From contig OX326959.1 of NCBI GenBank assembly GCA_946800325.1, forward strand, positions 31,968,527-32,032,526: a DNA stretch of 64,000 bases, given 5' to 3'. Shown piece after piece: positions 23,540 through 35,899 of the stretch (the stretch's first letter is position 1; every line of letters begins with the position of its first letter). Origin of the DNA: Luzula sylvatica. Taxonomy: Eukaryota > Streptophyta > Magnoliopsida > Poales > Juncaceae. A model generated the notes under the pieces. That model had not been told where the DNA came from and made no database searches. It saw only the letters and a program-made list of their open reading frames with translations. Position numbers and translations under genes: made by a program.

Positions 23540-25030
23540 TCTCCCTCTCCCCCTCTTCCTCATGCAGGTAACAAAATGATTCCGCAACAACCGTCACCGA
23601 CTTCACCTACTGCATGTAATATAATATGTTTCGTGTCACCCTCATCTCTTCCAAGTAGTCTCAACGAGACTCCACCATCTCCGCTTCCTCCGTCTATGGT
23701 GGGTAGCACAATAGATCCGCTTCGCCCTCCACTCCACCTCCACCTCCACCTCTTCATGAAAGTGTCAATGTTACTTTACCACCATTGTCTCCGTCTTCTC
23801 ATCTTTTAGAAGACGGGATAGTCTCTCCGCCACCACCATCACCACCACCGTATACTTTACGTAACATAATAGTTACAACATCACCTCCATCTCTTCCTAG
23901 ATGTCTCAGTACGGCTGCACCACCACATTCACATCATGTAAGTAGAGGAATAGTTCCTCCGTCACTTCCACTTCTTCCCGGAGGTCTTCACAAATATCCC
24001 CCATCACCACCACCATCATCACATTTGCCTACTATACGTAGCGGAATAGTTCCACCTTCAATTTTTTTGGAGGCCTAAACGATACTCTACCACCCCCACC
24101 CGTTCCCCCACCCCCGCCTCCACGTCCTTTAGGTAAAAAAATAGTTCCCCCTACATTTCCACCTCCGCCCTCTTCTCCGAGGTCTTAATAGAGCTTCACC
24201 ACCTCCACCTATCCTAGAGAATAAAATAGTTTCACCTCCGCCTCCATCTCTTTTTGGAGGCCTAAACACTCTGCCACCACCACCCTCCCCGCCTCCACGC
24301 CTTTTAGATAATGGAGTAGTTGCTTCGCCACCCTCACCTCTTCCAGGATGTCAGAATAGAGATCTATCACCACCACCATATTCACCTACCTTAGGTAGCG
24401 GAATAGTTCCACCTCCACCACCACCTCTTCCTGATGACATAAATAGGGATCGACCACCTCCACCCCGCCTCCATATCCTTTAGGTAGCAAAATACTTCCT
24501 TCGCCACCTTCACCTCTTCTCGAAGACCATAATAGAGCTCCACAACCACCATCACCACCACCCCCTCCTACCTTAGGTAGCGGAACAATTCCACCCCCAC
24601 CTCCACTTCTTCTTGGAGGCCTAAATAAAGCTCCAACACCCGCACCCCCACCTCCTTTGTCAGCACCAGGAGGTCGTAGTGCAAGTCCCTCACCACCACC
24701 CGCACCCCCATCGCCTGCAAATAAATTGGTGAAAACTCCAACCCCTCCGCCTCCTCCAAGAGAAAAATCAAATGGGGCTCCACCACCACCAACACCTCCT
24801 AGAGGACCACGTGAAACCCCACCACCACCGCCTCTAGCGGGAGGGAATAGATCGGGCGCTCCACCACCACCAAGAGCACCAGGTGCACCGTCACCTCCAT
24901 CTGGAAGTGCTAAACCACAAGTAAGGGGACATAGTCGAGGCCATTCAAAATCTTTTGTCCAACCTAAGTCATCTTTAAAGCCATACCATTGGGAGAGACT
25001 TGCAAGGGCCATGCAAGGGAGCTTGTGGGA
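23540..25030 (+). pseudogene. Class II formin fragment: FH1 proline-rich region plus first residues of FH2
   Basis: From about 24480 an open frame encodes polyproline blocks separated by LGSGTIPPPPP and LLLGGLNKAP. It leads into SLKPYHWERLARAMQGSLW, the conserved entry to the FH2 actin-nucleating domain of plant class II formins. The match stops after SLW, exactly where the satellite array begins, so nearly all of FH2 is missing. Upstream (about 23540-24480) the proline-rich repeats continue but frames shift and stops appear. No PTEN-like or C2 N-terminal domain of class II formins is visible. In an intact formin, FH1 binds profilin-actin and FH2 caps and elongates filaments; this remnant can do neither. 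A frame runs on into the satellite for about 34 residues before a stop at 25125. Confidence 0.85.
23695..24650 (+). repeat. FH1-coding minisatellite, about 11 units of 80-100 bp
   Basis: A core like GGTAGCGGAATAGTTCCACC recurs at about 23703, 23811, 23862, 23942, 24042, 24123, 24211, 24302, 24393, 24485 and 24573. Each copy is followed by CCxCCxCC proline codons and CTTCTTGGAGGCCTAAATAGAG. Each unit encodes roughly LGSGIVPPPPPPLLGGLNRA. This is a coding minisatellite that expanded the FH1 region. Confidence 0.8.
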
Positions 25031-28000
25031 TGACGTGTTTTCTAGATTGTTTGGATCGAATCTTTTATTACGTAAAGTTTTCACCAAATTGTACAAACAC
25101 AAAGAAAATTTGTTTTTCGATTCATAAAAATCTTTTTTATACTTTGGGGAGTCCAAATAACGTGTTTTTAGATCGTTTACTTCAAAAGTTTTACCATACA
25201 AGTTTTCACCAAATTGTACAAACATTAACAAAGTTTGTTTTCGCCGTAGGCAGTCTTGACAATCTATTTATCCTTCGAGGAGACCAAATAACGTATTTTT
25301 GAGATTTTTTGGATCGAATCTTGTATGGCATAAGTTTTCACCAAATTGTACAAACTATAAAAAAATTGTCTTTTCGATTCATAGCAACCTTTTTACGCTT
25401 TGAGGAGTCCAAATAACGTGTTTTTTAGATTGTTTGGATTGAATCTTTTATTATGTTACTTTTCACCAAATTGTACAAACACCAAGAAAGTTTGCTTTTC
25501 TGTCCATAACTATCTTTTTTCGTTACAAATAACGTGTTTTTCAGATCGTTTATATCGAATTTTTTAATACACAATTTGTCACCAAATTGTACGCTTTGAG
25601 GAGTTCAAATAACGCGTTTTTAGATCATTAGTACCGTATCTTTTACAACATAACTTTTTCACCAAATTTTACCAACACTAAGAAAGTTTGTTTTTCGATT
25701 CAAAACAATCTTTTAACGTTTTGAGGAGTCAAAATAACGTGTTTTTGAGATGGTTTGGACCGAATTTTTTACTACGTAACTTTTCACCAAATTGTACAAA
25801 CACTAAGAAACTTTTCTTTTCGATTCATAGCAATCTTTGTACGTTTTGGGGAGTTCAAATAACGTGTTTTTAGATCATTCATATCGTATCTTTTACAACA
25901 TAACTTTTCACCAAATTTTACAAACACTATGAAAATTTATTTTTCTATTCAAAATAATCTCTTAAAGCTCCGAGGTGTTCAAATAACGTGTTTTTGAGAT
26001 GGTTTGGATCGAATCTTTCACTACTTAACTTTTACCCAAATTGTACAAACACTAAGAAATTTTACTTTTCGATTCATCGCAATCTTTTTACGCTTTGAGG
26101 AGTTCAAATAATGTGTTTTTAGATCATTTGTACCGTATCTTTTATACTACATAACTTTTTACCAAATTTTACAAACACTAAGAAAGTTTGTTTTTCGATT
26201 CAAAAAATTCTTTTAACGTTTTGAGGAGTCCAATTAACGTGTTTTTGAGATGGTTTGGATCGAATCTTTTACTACGTAACTTTTCACCAAATTGTACAAA
26301 CACAAAGAAAGTTTTCTTTTCGATTCATAGCAATCTTTTTACGCTTTGAGGAGTTCAAATAATGTGTTTTTAGATCATTTGTATCGTATTTTTTACAACA
26401 TAACTTTTCACCAAATTTTACAAACACTAAGAAAGTTTGTTTTTCGATTCAAAACAATCTTTTGACGTTCTGAGAAATCCAAATAACGTGTTTTTGAGAT
26501 GGTTTGGATCGAATCTTTTCCTACGTAACTTTTCACCAAATTGTACAAACACTAAGAAAGTGTTCTTTTCGATTCATAGCAATCTTCTTACGATTTGGGT
26601 AGTTCAAATAGATCATTTGTATCGTATCTTTTACAACATAACTTTTCACCAAATTTTACAAACACTATGAAAGTTTGTCTTTTGATTCAAAACAATCATT
26701 TAAAGCTCTGAGCATTTCAAATAACGTGTTTTTGAAATGGTTTGGATCGAATCTTTCACTACTTAACTTTTCACCAAATTGTACTAACACTAAGAAAATT
26801 TTCTTTTCGATGCATAACAATCTTTTTCCGCTTTGGGGAGTTCAAATAACCATTTTTTTGATCATTTGTATCGTATCTTTTAAAATGTAACTTTTCACCA
26901 AATTTTACAAACACTATGAAAGTTTGTTTTTTGATTCAAAACAACCTTTTAAAGCTCTGAGGAGTTCACATAACGTGTTTTTGAGATGGTTTGGATCGAA
27001 TCTTTCACTACTTAACTTTTCACCAAATTGTACAAACACAAAGAAAGTTTTCTTTTCGATTCATAGCAATCTTTTTATGCTTTGAGGAGTTCAAATAACG
27101 TGTTTTTAGATCATTTGTACCGTATCTTTTACTACATAACTTTTCACCAAATTTTACGAACACCAAGAAAGTTTGTTTTTCTATTCAAAACAATCTTTTG
27201 ACGTTCTGAGAAATCCAAATAACGTGTTTTTGAGATGATTCGGATCGAATCTTTTCCTACGTAACTTTTCGCCAAATTGTACAAACACTAAGAAAGTGTT
27301 CTTTTCGATTCATACAAATCTTTTTACGCTTTGAGGAGTTCAAATAACGTGTTTTTAGATCATTTGTACCGTATCTTTTACTACATAACGTTTCACCAAA
27401 TTTTACAAACACTAAGAAAGTTTGTTTTTCGATTCAAAACAATCTTTTGACGTTCTGATAAATCCAAATAACGTGTTTTTGAGATGGTTTGGATCGAATC
27501 TTTTCCTACGTAACTTTTCACCAAATTGTACAAACACTAAGAAAGTGTTCTTTTCGATTCATAGCAATCTTCTTACGCTTTGGGGAGTTCAAATAGATCA
27601 TTTGTATCGTATTTTTGACAACATAACTTTTCACCAAATTTTACAAACACTATGAAAGTTTGTTTTTTGATTCAAAACAATCTTTTAAAGCTCTGAGCAT
27701 TTCAAATAACGTGTTTTTGAAATGGTTCGGATCGAATGTTTCACTACTTAACTTTTCACCAAATTGTACAAACACTAAGAAAATTTTCTTTTCGATGCAT
27801 ATCAATCTTTTTCCTCTTTGGGGAGTTCAAATAACCATTTTTTTGAGTATTTGTATCGTATCTTTTACAACATAACTTTTCACCACATTTTACAAACACT
27901 ATGAAAGTTTGTTTTTTGATTCAAAACAACCTTTTAAAGCCCTGAGGAGTTCATATAACGTGTTTTTGAGATGGTTTGGATCGAATCTTTCACTACTTAA

Positions 28001-31000
28001 TTTTTCACCAAATTGTACAAACACAAAGAAAGTTTTCTTTTCGATTCATAGCAATCTTTTTATGCTTTGAGGAGTTCAAATAATGTGTTTTTAGATCATT
28101 TGTACCGTATCTTTTACTACAGAACTTTTCACCAAATTTTACGAACACTAAGAAAGTTAATTTTTCTATTCAAAACAATCTTTTGACGTTCTGAGAAATC
28201 CAAATAACGTGTTTTTGAGATGGTTCGGATCGAATCTTTTCCTACGTAACTATTCACCAAATTGTACAAACACTGAGAAAGTGTTCTTTTCGATTCATAG
28301 CAATCTTCTTACGCTTTGAGGAGTTCAAATAACGTGTTTTTAGATCATTTGTACCCTATCTTTTACTACATAACTTTTCACCAAATTTTACAAACACAAA
28401 GAAAATTTGTTTTTCGATTCAAAACAATCTTTTAACGTTTTGAGGAGTCCAAATAACGTGTTTTTGAGATGGTTTGGATCTAATCTTTTACTACGTAACT
28501 TTTCACCAAATTGTACAAACACTAAGAAAGTTTTCTTTTCGATTAATAGCAATCTTTGTACGCTTTGGGGAGTTCAAATACCGTGTTTTTAGATCATTTG
28601 TATCGTATCTTTACAACATAACTTTTCACCAAATTTTACAAACACTATAAAAATTTGTTTTTCTATTCAAAACAATCTCTTAAAGCTCCGAGGTGTTCAA
28701 ATAACGTGTTTTTGAGATGGTTTGGATCGAATCTTTTACTACGTAACTTTTCACCAAATTGTGCAAACACTAAGAAAGTTTTCTTTTCGATTCATAGCAA
28801 TCTTTTTACGCTTTGAGGAGTTCAAATAACATGTTTTTAGATCATTTGTACCGTGTCTTTTACTACATGACTTTTCACCGAATTTTACAAACACTAAGAA
28901 AGTTTTTTTTTCGATTCAAAACAATCTGTTGACGTTCTGAGAAATCGAAATAACGTGGTTTTGAGAGGGTTTGGATTGAATCTTTTCCTGTGTAACTTTT
29001 CACCAAATTGTACAAACACAAAGAAAGTGTTCATTTCGATTCATAGCAATCTTCTTACGCTTTGAGGAGTTCAAATAACGCGTTTTTAGATCATTAGTAC
29101 TGTATCTTTTACAACATAACTTTTCACCAAATTTTACAAACACTACGAAAGTTTGTTTTTCGATTCAAAACAATCTTTTAACGTTTTGAGGAGTCAAAAT
29201 AACGTGTTTTTTACATGGTTTGGATCGAATTTTTTACTACGTAACTTTTCACCAAATTTTACAAACACTAAGAAAGTTTTCTTTTCGATTAATAACAATC
29301 TTTGTACGCTTTGGGGAGTTCAAATAACGTGTTTTTAGATCATTCGTATCGTATCTTTTACAACATAACTTTTCACCAAATTTTACAAACACTATGAAAA
29401 TTTGTTTTTCTATTCAAAATAATCTCTTAAAGCTCCGAGGTGTTCAAATAACGTGTTTTTGAGATGGTTTGGATCGAATCTTACACTACTTAACTTTTAC
29501 CCAAATTGTACAAACACTAAGAAAGTTTAATTTTCGATTCATCGCAATCTTTTTACGCTTTGAGGAGTTCAAATAATGTGTTTTTAGATCATTTGTACCG
29601 TATCTTTTATACTACATAAGTTTTTACCCAATTTTACAAACACTAAGAAAGTTTGTTTTTCGATTCAAAAAATTCTTTTTAACGTTTTGAGGAGTCCAAT
29701 TAACGTGTTTTTTAGATGGTCTGGATCGAATCTTTTACTACGTAACTTTTCACCAAATTGTACAAACACAAAGAAAGTTTTCTTTTCGATTCATAGCAAT
29801 CTTTTTACGTTTTGAGGAGTTCAAATAACGTGTTTTTAGATCATTTGTACCGTATCTTTTACAACATAATTTTTCACCAAATTTTACAAACACTAAGAAA
29901 GTTTGTTTTTCGATTCAAAACAATCTTTTGACGTTCTGAGAAATCCAAATAACGTGTTTTTGAGATGGTTTGGATCGAATCTTTTCCTACGTAACTTTTC
30001 ACCAAATTGTACAAACACTAAGAAAGTTTTCTTTTCGATTCATAGAAATCTTTTTACGCATTGAGGAGTTCAAATAACGTGTTTTAGATCATTTGTACCG
30101 TATCTTTTACTACATAAATTTTCACCAAATTTTATGAACACTAAGAAAGTTTGTTTTTCGATTCAAAACAATCTTTTGACGTTTTGAGAAATTCAAATAA
30201 CGTGTTTTTGAGATGGTTCGGATCGAATCTTTTCCTACGTAACTTTTCACCAAATTGTACAAACACTAAGAAAGTGTTCTTTTCGATTCATCGCACTCTT
30301 CTTACGCTTTGAGGAGTTCAAATAACGTGTTTTTAGGTCATTTGTACCGTATCTTTTACTACATAACTTTTCAACAAATTTTACAAACGCTAAGAAAGTT
30401 TATTTTTCGATTCAAAACTATCTTTTAATGTTCGGAGGAGTCCAAATAACGTGCTTTTGAGATGGTTTGGATCGAATCTTTTACTACGTAACTTTTCACC
30501 AAATTGTACGAACACTAAGAAAGTTTTCTTTTCGATTCATAGTAATCTTTTTACGCTTTGAGGAGTTTAAATAACGTGTTTTTAGATCATTTGTACCGTA
30601 TCTTTACTACATATCTTTTCACCAAATTTTACAAACATGAAGAAAGTTTGTTTTTCGATTGAAAACAATCTTTTAACGTTCTGAGGAGTCCAAATAACGT
30701 GTTTTTGAGATGGTTCGGATTGAATAATTTCCTACGTAACTTTTCACCAAATTGTACAAACACAAAGAAAGTTTTCTTTTCGATTCATAGCAATCTTTTT
30801 ACGCTTTGAGGAGTTCAAATAACGTGTTTTTAGACAATTTGTACCGTACCTTTTACTACATAAGTTATCACCAAATTTGACAAACACTAAGAAAATTTGT
30901 ATTTCGATTCAAAACAATCTTTTAACGTTCTGAGGATTCCAAATAACGTGTCTTTGAGATGGTTTGGATCGAATCTTTTAATACGTAACTTTTCACCAAA

Positions 31001-34000
31001 TTGTACAAACACTAAGAAAGTTTTATTTTCGATTCATAGCAATCTTTTTTCGCTTTGGGGAGTTCAAATAATGTGTTTTTAGTTCATTTGTATCGTATCT
31101 TTTACAGCATAACTTTTCACCAAATTTTACAAACACTAATGAAAGTTTGTTTTTCGATTCAAAACATTCTTTTTAAAGCTCTGAGGATTTCAAATAACGT
31201 GATTTTGATATGGTTTGGATCGAATCTTTCACTACTTAACTTTTCACTAAATTATACAAACACTCAGAAAGTTTTCTTTTCGATTCATAGCAATCTATAT
31301 GTACGCTTTGGGGAGTTCAAATAACGTGTTTCTAGATCATTTGTATCATATCTTTTACAACATAACTTTTCACCAAATTTTACAAACACTATGAAAGTTT
31401 GTTTTTTGATTCAAAACAATCTTTTAAAGCTCTGAGCATTTCAAATAACGTGTTTTTCAGATGGTTTGGATCGAATATTTGACTACTTAACTTTTCACCA
31501 AATTGTACCAACACTAAGGAAGTTTTCTTTTCGATGCATAGCAATCTTTTTAAGCTTTGGGAGTTCAAATAACGTGTTTTTATATCATTTGTACTGTATC
31601 TTTACTACATATCTTTTCACCAAATTTTACAAACACGAAGAAAGTTTGTTTTTCGATTGAAAACAATCTTTTAACGTTCTGAGGAGTCCAAATAACGTGT
31701 TTTTGAGATGGTTAGAATCGAATCTTTTACTACGTAACTTTTCACCAAATTGTACACACACTAAGAAAGTTTTCTTTTCGACTCATAGTAATCTATTTAC
31801 GCTTTGAGGAGTTCAAATAACGTGTTTTTAGATCATTTGTACCGTATCTTTTACTACATAACTTTTCACCAAATTTTACAAACACTAAGAAAGTTTGTTT
31901 TTCGATTCAAAACAATCTTTTAACGTTCTGAGGAGTCCAAATAACGTGTTTTTTAGATGGTTTGGATCGAATCTTTTACTACGTAACTTTTCACCAAATT
32001 GTACAAACACTAAGAAAGTTTTCTTTTCGATTCATAGCAATCTTTTTACGCTTTCAGGAGTTCAAATAACGTGATTTTAGATCATTTGTAGCGTATTTTT
32101 TACAACATAACTTTTCACCAAACTTTACAAACACTATGAAAGTTTGTGTTTCGATTCAAAACAATCTTTTAAAGCTCTGAGGATTTCAAATAACGTGTTT
32201 TTGAGGTGGTTTGGATCGAACCTTTCACTACTTAACTTTTCACCAAATGTAAAAACACTAAGAAAGTTTTCTTTTCAATTCATAGCAATCTTTTTACGCT
32301 TTGAGGAGTTCAAATAACGTGTTTTCACATCATTTGTATCGTATCTTTTACTACATAACTTTTCATCAAATTCTACAAACACTAAGAAAGTTTGTTTTTC
32401 GATTCAAAACAATCCTATAACGTTCTGAGGAGTCCAAATAACGTGTTTTTGAGATGGTTTGGATCGAATCTTTTACAACGTAACTTTTCACCAAATTGTT
32501 CAAACACTAAGAAAGTTTTCTTTTCGATTCATAGCAATCTTTTTACGCTTTGGACAGTTCAAATAATCAATTTTTAGATCATTTGTATCGTATCTTTTAC
32601 AACACAACTTTTCACCAAATTTTACAAACACTACGAAAGTTTGTCTTTCGATTCAAAACAATCTTTTAAAGCTCTGAGGAGTTCAAATAACATGTTTTTG
32701 AGATGGTTTGGATCGAATCTTTCACTACTTAACTTTTCACCAAATTGTATAAACACTAAGAAAGTTTTCTTTTCGATTCATCGCAATCTTTTTACGCTTT
32801 GAGGAGTTCAAATAACGTGTTTTTAGATCATTTGTACCGTATCATTTACTACATAACATTTCACCAAATTTAACACACTAAGAAAGTTTGTTTTTCGATT
32901 CAAAACAATCTTTCAACGTTTTGAGGAGTTCAAATAACGTGTTTTTGAGATGGTTTGGATCGGATTTTTTACTACTTAACTTTTCACCAAATTGTACAAA
33001 CACTAAGAAAGTTTTCTTATCGATTCTTAGCAATATTTTTACGTTTTGAGGAGTTCAAATAACATGTTTTTGGAGCATTTGTACCGTATCTTTTACTGCA
33101 TAACTTTTCACCATATTTTTACAAACACTAAGAAAGTTTGTTTTTCGATTCAAAACAATCTTTTAACGTTCTGAGGAGTTCAAATAACGTGTTTTTGAGA
33201 TGATTTGGATCGAATCTTTTCCTACTTAACTTTTCACCAAATTGTACAAACACTAAGAAAGTTTTCTTTTCGATTCATAGCAATCTTTTTACGCTTTGGA
33301 GAGTTCAAATAACCAATTTTTAGATCATTTGTATCGTGTCTTTTACAACATATCATTTCACCAAATTTTACAAACATTAAGAAATTTTGTTTTTCGATTC
33401 ATAACAATCTTTTGACGTTCTGAGGAGTTCAAATAACGTGTTTTTGAGATGGTTTGGATCGATTCTTTTACTACGTAACTTTTCACCAAATTGTACAAAC
33501 ACTAAGAAAGTTTTCTTTTCGATTCATAGCAATCTTTGTACGCTTTGGGGAGTTCAAATAACGTGTATATAGATCATTCGTATCGTTTGTTTTAAAACAT
33601 AATTTTGCACCAAATTTTACAAACACTATGAAAATTTGTTTTTCTATTCAAAACAATCTCTTAAAGCTCCGAGGTGTTCAAATAACGTGTTTTTGAGATG
33701 GTTTGGATCGAATCTTTTACTACGTAACTTTTCACCGAATTGTACAAACACTAAGAAAGTTTTCTTTTCGATTCATAGCAATATGTTTACGCTTTGAGGA
33801 GTTCAAATAACGTGTTATTAGATCATTTGTACCGTATCTTTTACTACATAACTTTTCACCAAATTTTACAAACACTAAGAAAGTTTGTTTTTCGATTCAA
33901 AACAATCGTTTAACGTTCTGAGGAGTCCAAATAACGTGTTTTTGAGATGGTTTGAATCGAATCTTTTACTACGCAACTTTTCACCAAATTGTACACACAC

Positions 34001-34590
34001 TACGAAAGTTTCTTTTCGATTCATAGCAATCTTTGTACGCTTTGGGGGAGTTCAAATAACGTGTTTTTAGATCATTCGTATCGTATCTTTTACAACATAA
34101 TTTTTCACCAAATTTTACAAACACTATGAAAATTTGTTTTTCTATTCAAAACAATCTCTTAAAGCTCCGAGGTGTTCAAATAACGTGTTTTTGAGATGGT
34201 TTGGATCGAATCTTTCACTACTTAACTTTTCATCAAATTGTACAAACACTAAGAAAATTTTATTTTTGATTTATAGCAATCTTTGTACGCTTTGGGGAGT
34301 TCAAATAACGTACTTTTAGATCATTTGTATCGTATCTTTTACAACATAACTTTTCACCAAATTTTACCAACACTATTAAAGTTTGTTTTCTGATTCAAAA
34401 CAATCTTTTAAAGTTTTGAGGAGTTCACATAACGTGTTTTTAAGATGGTTTGGATCGAATCTTTCACTACTTAACTTTTCACCAAATTGAACCAACACTA
34501 AGAAATTGTTCTTTTCGATTAATAGGAATCTTTTTACGATTTGAGGTGTTCAAATAACGTGTTTTTAGATCATTTGTACCGTATCTTTCA
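25027..34590. repeat. Satellite array, about 38 copies of a ~249 bp dimer
   Basis: The unit is two related halves. Half A (~126 bp) contains GATGGTTTGGATCGAATC, TTTTCACCAAATTGTAC and TTCGATTCATAGCAATC. Half B (~123 bp) contains GATCATTTGTACCGTATC, TTTTCACCAAATTTTAC and TTCGATTCAAAACAATC. Both end in a shared AAATAACGTGTTTTT word. Spacings between equivalent points are 746-749, 985, 1493-1495 and 1744 bp, all multiples of about 249 apart from the 985 pair. Copies are mostly above 85% alike by eye. No gene lies inside; short 61-codon frames repeat only because the DNA repeats. Confidence 0.95.
26437..28406. repeat. Higher-order duplication in the satellite: two 985 bp blocks
   Basis: The blocks 26437-27421 and 27422-28406 share rare variants in the same order. 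These are GAGAAATCC or GATAAATCC, TTTTCCTACG, AAAGTGTTC, a GAGCATTTC half and CCATTTTTTTGA. Both carry the same 11-12 bp loss, where TCAAATAGATCATTTG lacks AACGTGTTTTTA. This explains 985 = 4 x 249 - 11. Confidence 0.8.
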
Positions 34591-35872
34591 CTGGTTTGGG
34601 TCAGACCGGCCTTGTGCTGTTATCACGTTCGCTTGGCCAAGTACGGGAATTCTTGCGCAGATGTTGCATTTTTTAAAAACAACTGCTGCATTTCCAAATA
34701 TGTAGTCGATTGTACCGTAGATATCGCATTCACGGTAAAATGGCCTCTCAGAGAAGGTTGAAAGGGTATCTTGGTACCCCTCAAAGCATGGCTACCGCTT
34801 GCGATGTTGGTCCGTACGTGTTTCGAAATGTGATCTGCGTCGCCATGAATGCATCACCAAACACGCCTACATAATTAAAAAGCATTATATATGGCTAATT
34901 ACTTAATATGCTAGCAAATTGTGTTTATAAAAATGATTTTTTTAAACATATTAGATGTTAGTTCTTACTGAAAGTAGCTGAACTAAATGTGGTGAACCCG
35001 TCTACAACACTTTGGTTTCCCGTTATGATTGTTTCCCCAATCCCGTCCCCGATAAGAACGAGGTTGCTCAAACTACTCGCAACCTGCAAATTCTCGATAT
35101 ATACCCCGGCCTTCACGTAAATCACAAAATTGTCATTGCTTTGCCCTGCAGATATCTGAGTTAAGGCCGCACTTAATGCCTGTTTTATCGTGCCGAAGTT
35201 TCCAGTACCATCTTGGGCCACCACTAAATTTGCTTGTGATGATGATAATTGAAGCAACTTCCGATGGGCCGTTTTCATCCAACTCATTTTTTTCTCCTCC
35301 TTCGTGAAACCCATCGTGTCATTTGTAACATTATTTGCTTCAGAAACATTGTAAGACAGGCATTAAGTAAGAGACGATGGGATTAGTAAGAGAGTCGGAA
35401 GCTCTTATATCCACGAAACCTTTGATGCAAGTTGCGAGATTTGTCAGAGCGGTTGAGAGCCACGTCTGTGAATCAATGTGAGTGCATCGGTAATCTAAAG
35501 TACGATTTAGTTGGAGCTCGGCATTGACATTGAGTTTCCAACAATCCATGACAGCAACGCACTCAGTGCTCAAATTGCAATTAGCACTTAGTTGCTCGAG
35601 AAGGCTTTGAGCCTGGTTGGTTGCGTCAATAGTGAGTTGTAAGGAGAGAGAGAAGAAATCAGAAGTTTGGTTCGGTATGTAGGTTGGAGGATTCTGAGCA
35701 AAATAATACATGCACGAATGTGGGTGAGGTGTTTCGGCACACCATTGATCGATGGAGCGGTTGTTATCTGGGTCGTCGTCCGTAGGGGAAGAAAGAGGAG
35801 GATTGACGTGACCCTTACATGCATGTTGAGAAAAGCAAGGAGCAAGATCACGAAGAGGTAGTTGGACTTCAC
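34591..35872 (-). pseudogene. Pectin methylesterase pseudogene, 3'-truncated by the satellite
   Basis: Exon 1 (35872-34969) encodes a signal peptide (MKSNYLFVILLLAFLNMHV), an inhibitor-like pro-domain (PNQTSDFFSLSLQLTID, QTWLSTALTNLATC), an RKLL processing motif and the start of the catalytic domain (LVVAQDGTGNFGTI). After a GT-AG intron (34867-34968), exon 2 (34866-34591) gives VFGDAFMATQITFRNT, QAVAM, FEGYQDTL and YGTIDYIFGNAAVV; both catalytic aspartates are present. Defects are a frameshift between signal peptide and pro-domain, a ~16 bp insertion near 35345-35360 that duplicates TCTTAC, a ~40 bp frameshifting loss between QAVAM and FEGYQDTL, and loss of everything after GRSDPNQ at the array edge, including the LGRPW arginine. 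The intact enzyme de-esterifies cell-wall pectin. Confidence 0.93.
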
Positions 35873-35899
35873 TTTTTATATTTTTGCAAAAAAAATGAA

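Noticed and set aside
24386..25231. Minus-strand glycine-rich frame of 281 codons
   Set aside because: It is the complement of the proline-rich formin FH1 codons; the plus strand gives the recognised FH1-FH2 sequence.
25688..34319. Series of ~61-codon frames (MFFDSKQSFNVLRS type) repeated every ~249 bp
   Set aside because: They recur only because the satellite DNA repeats, each ends at the same point, and no known domain or splice structure links them.
25027..34590. CRISPR-like array
   Set aside because: Units are ~249 bp with no short repeat/unique spacer alternation, and this is a plant nuclear genome.
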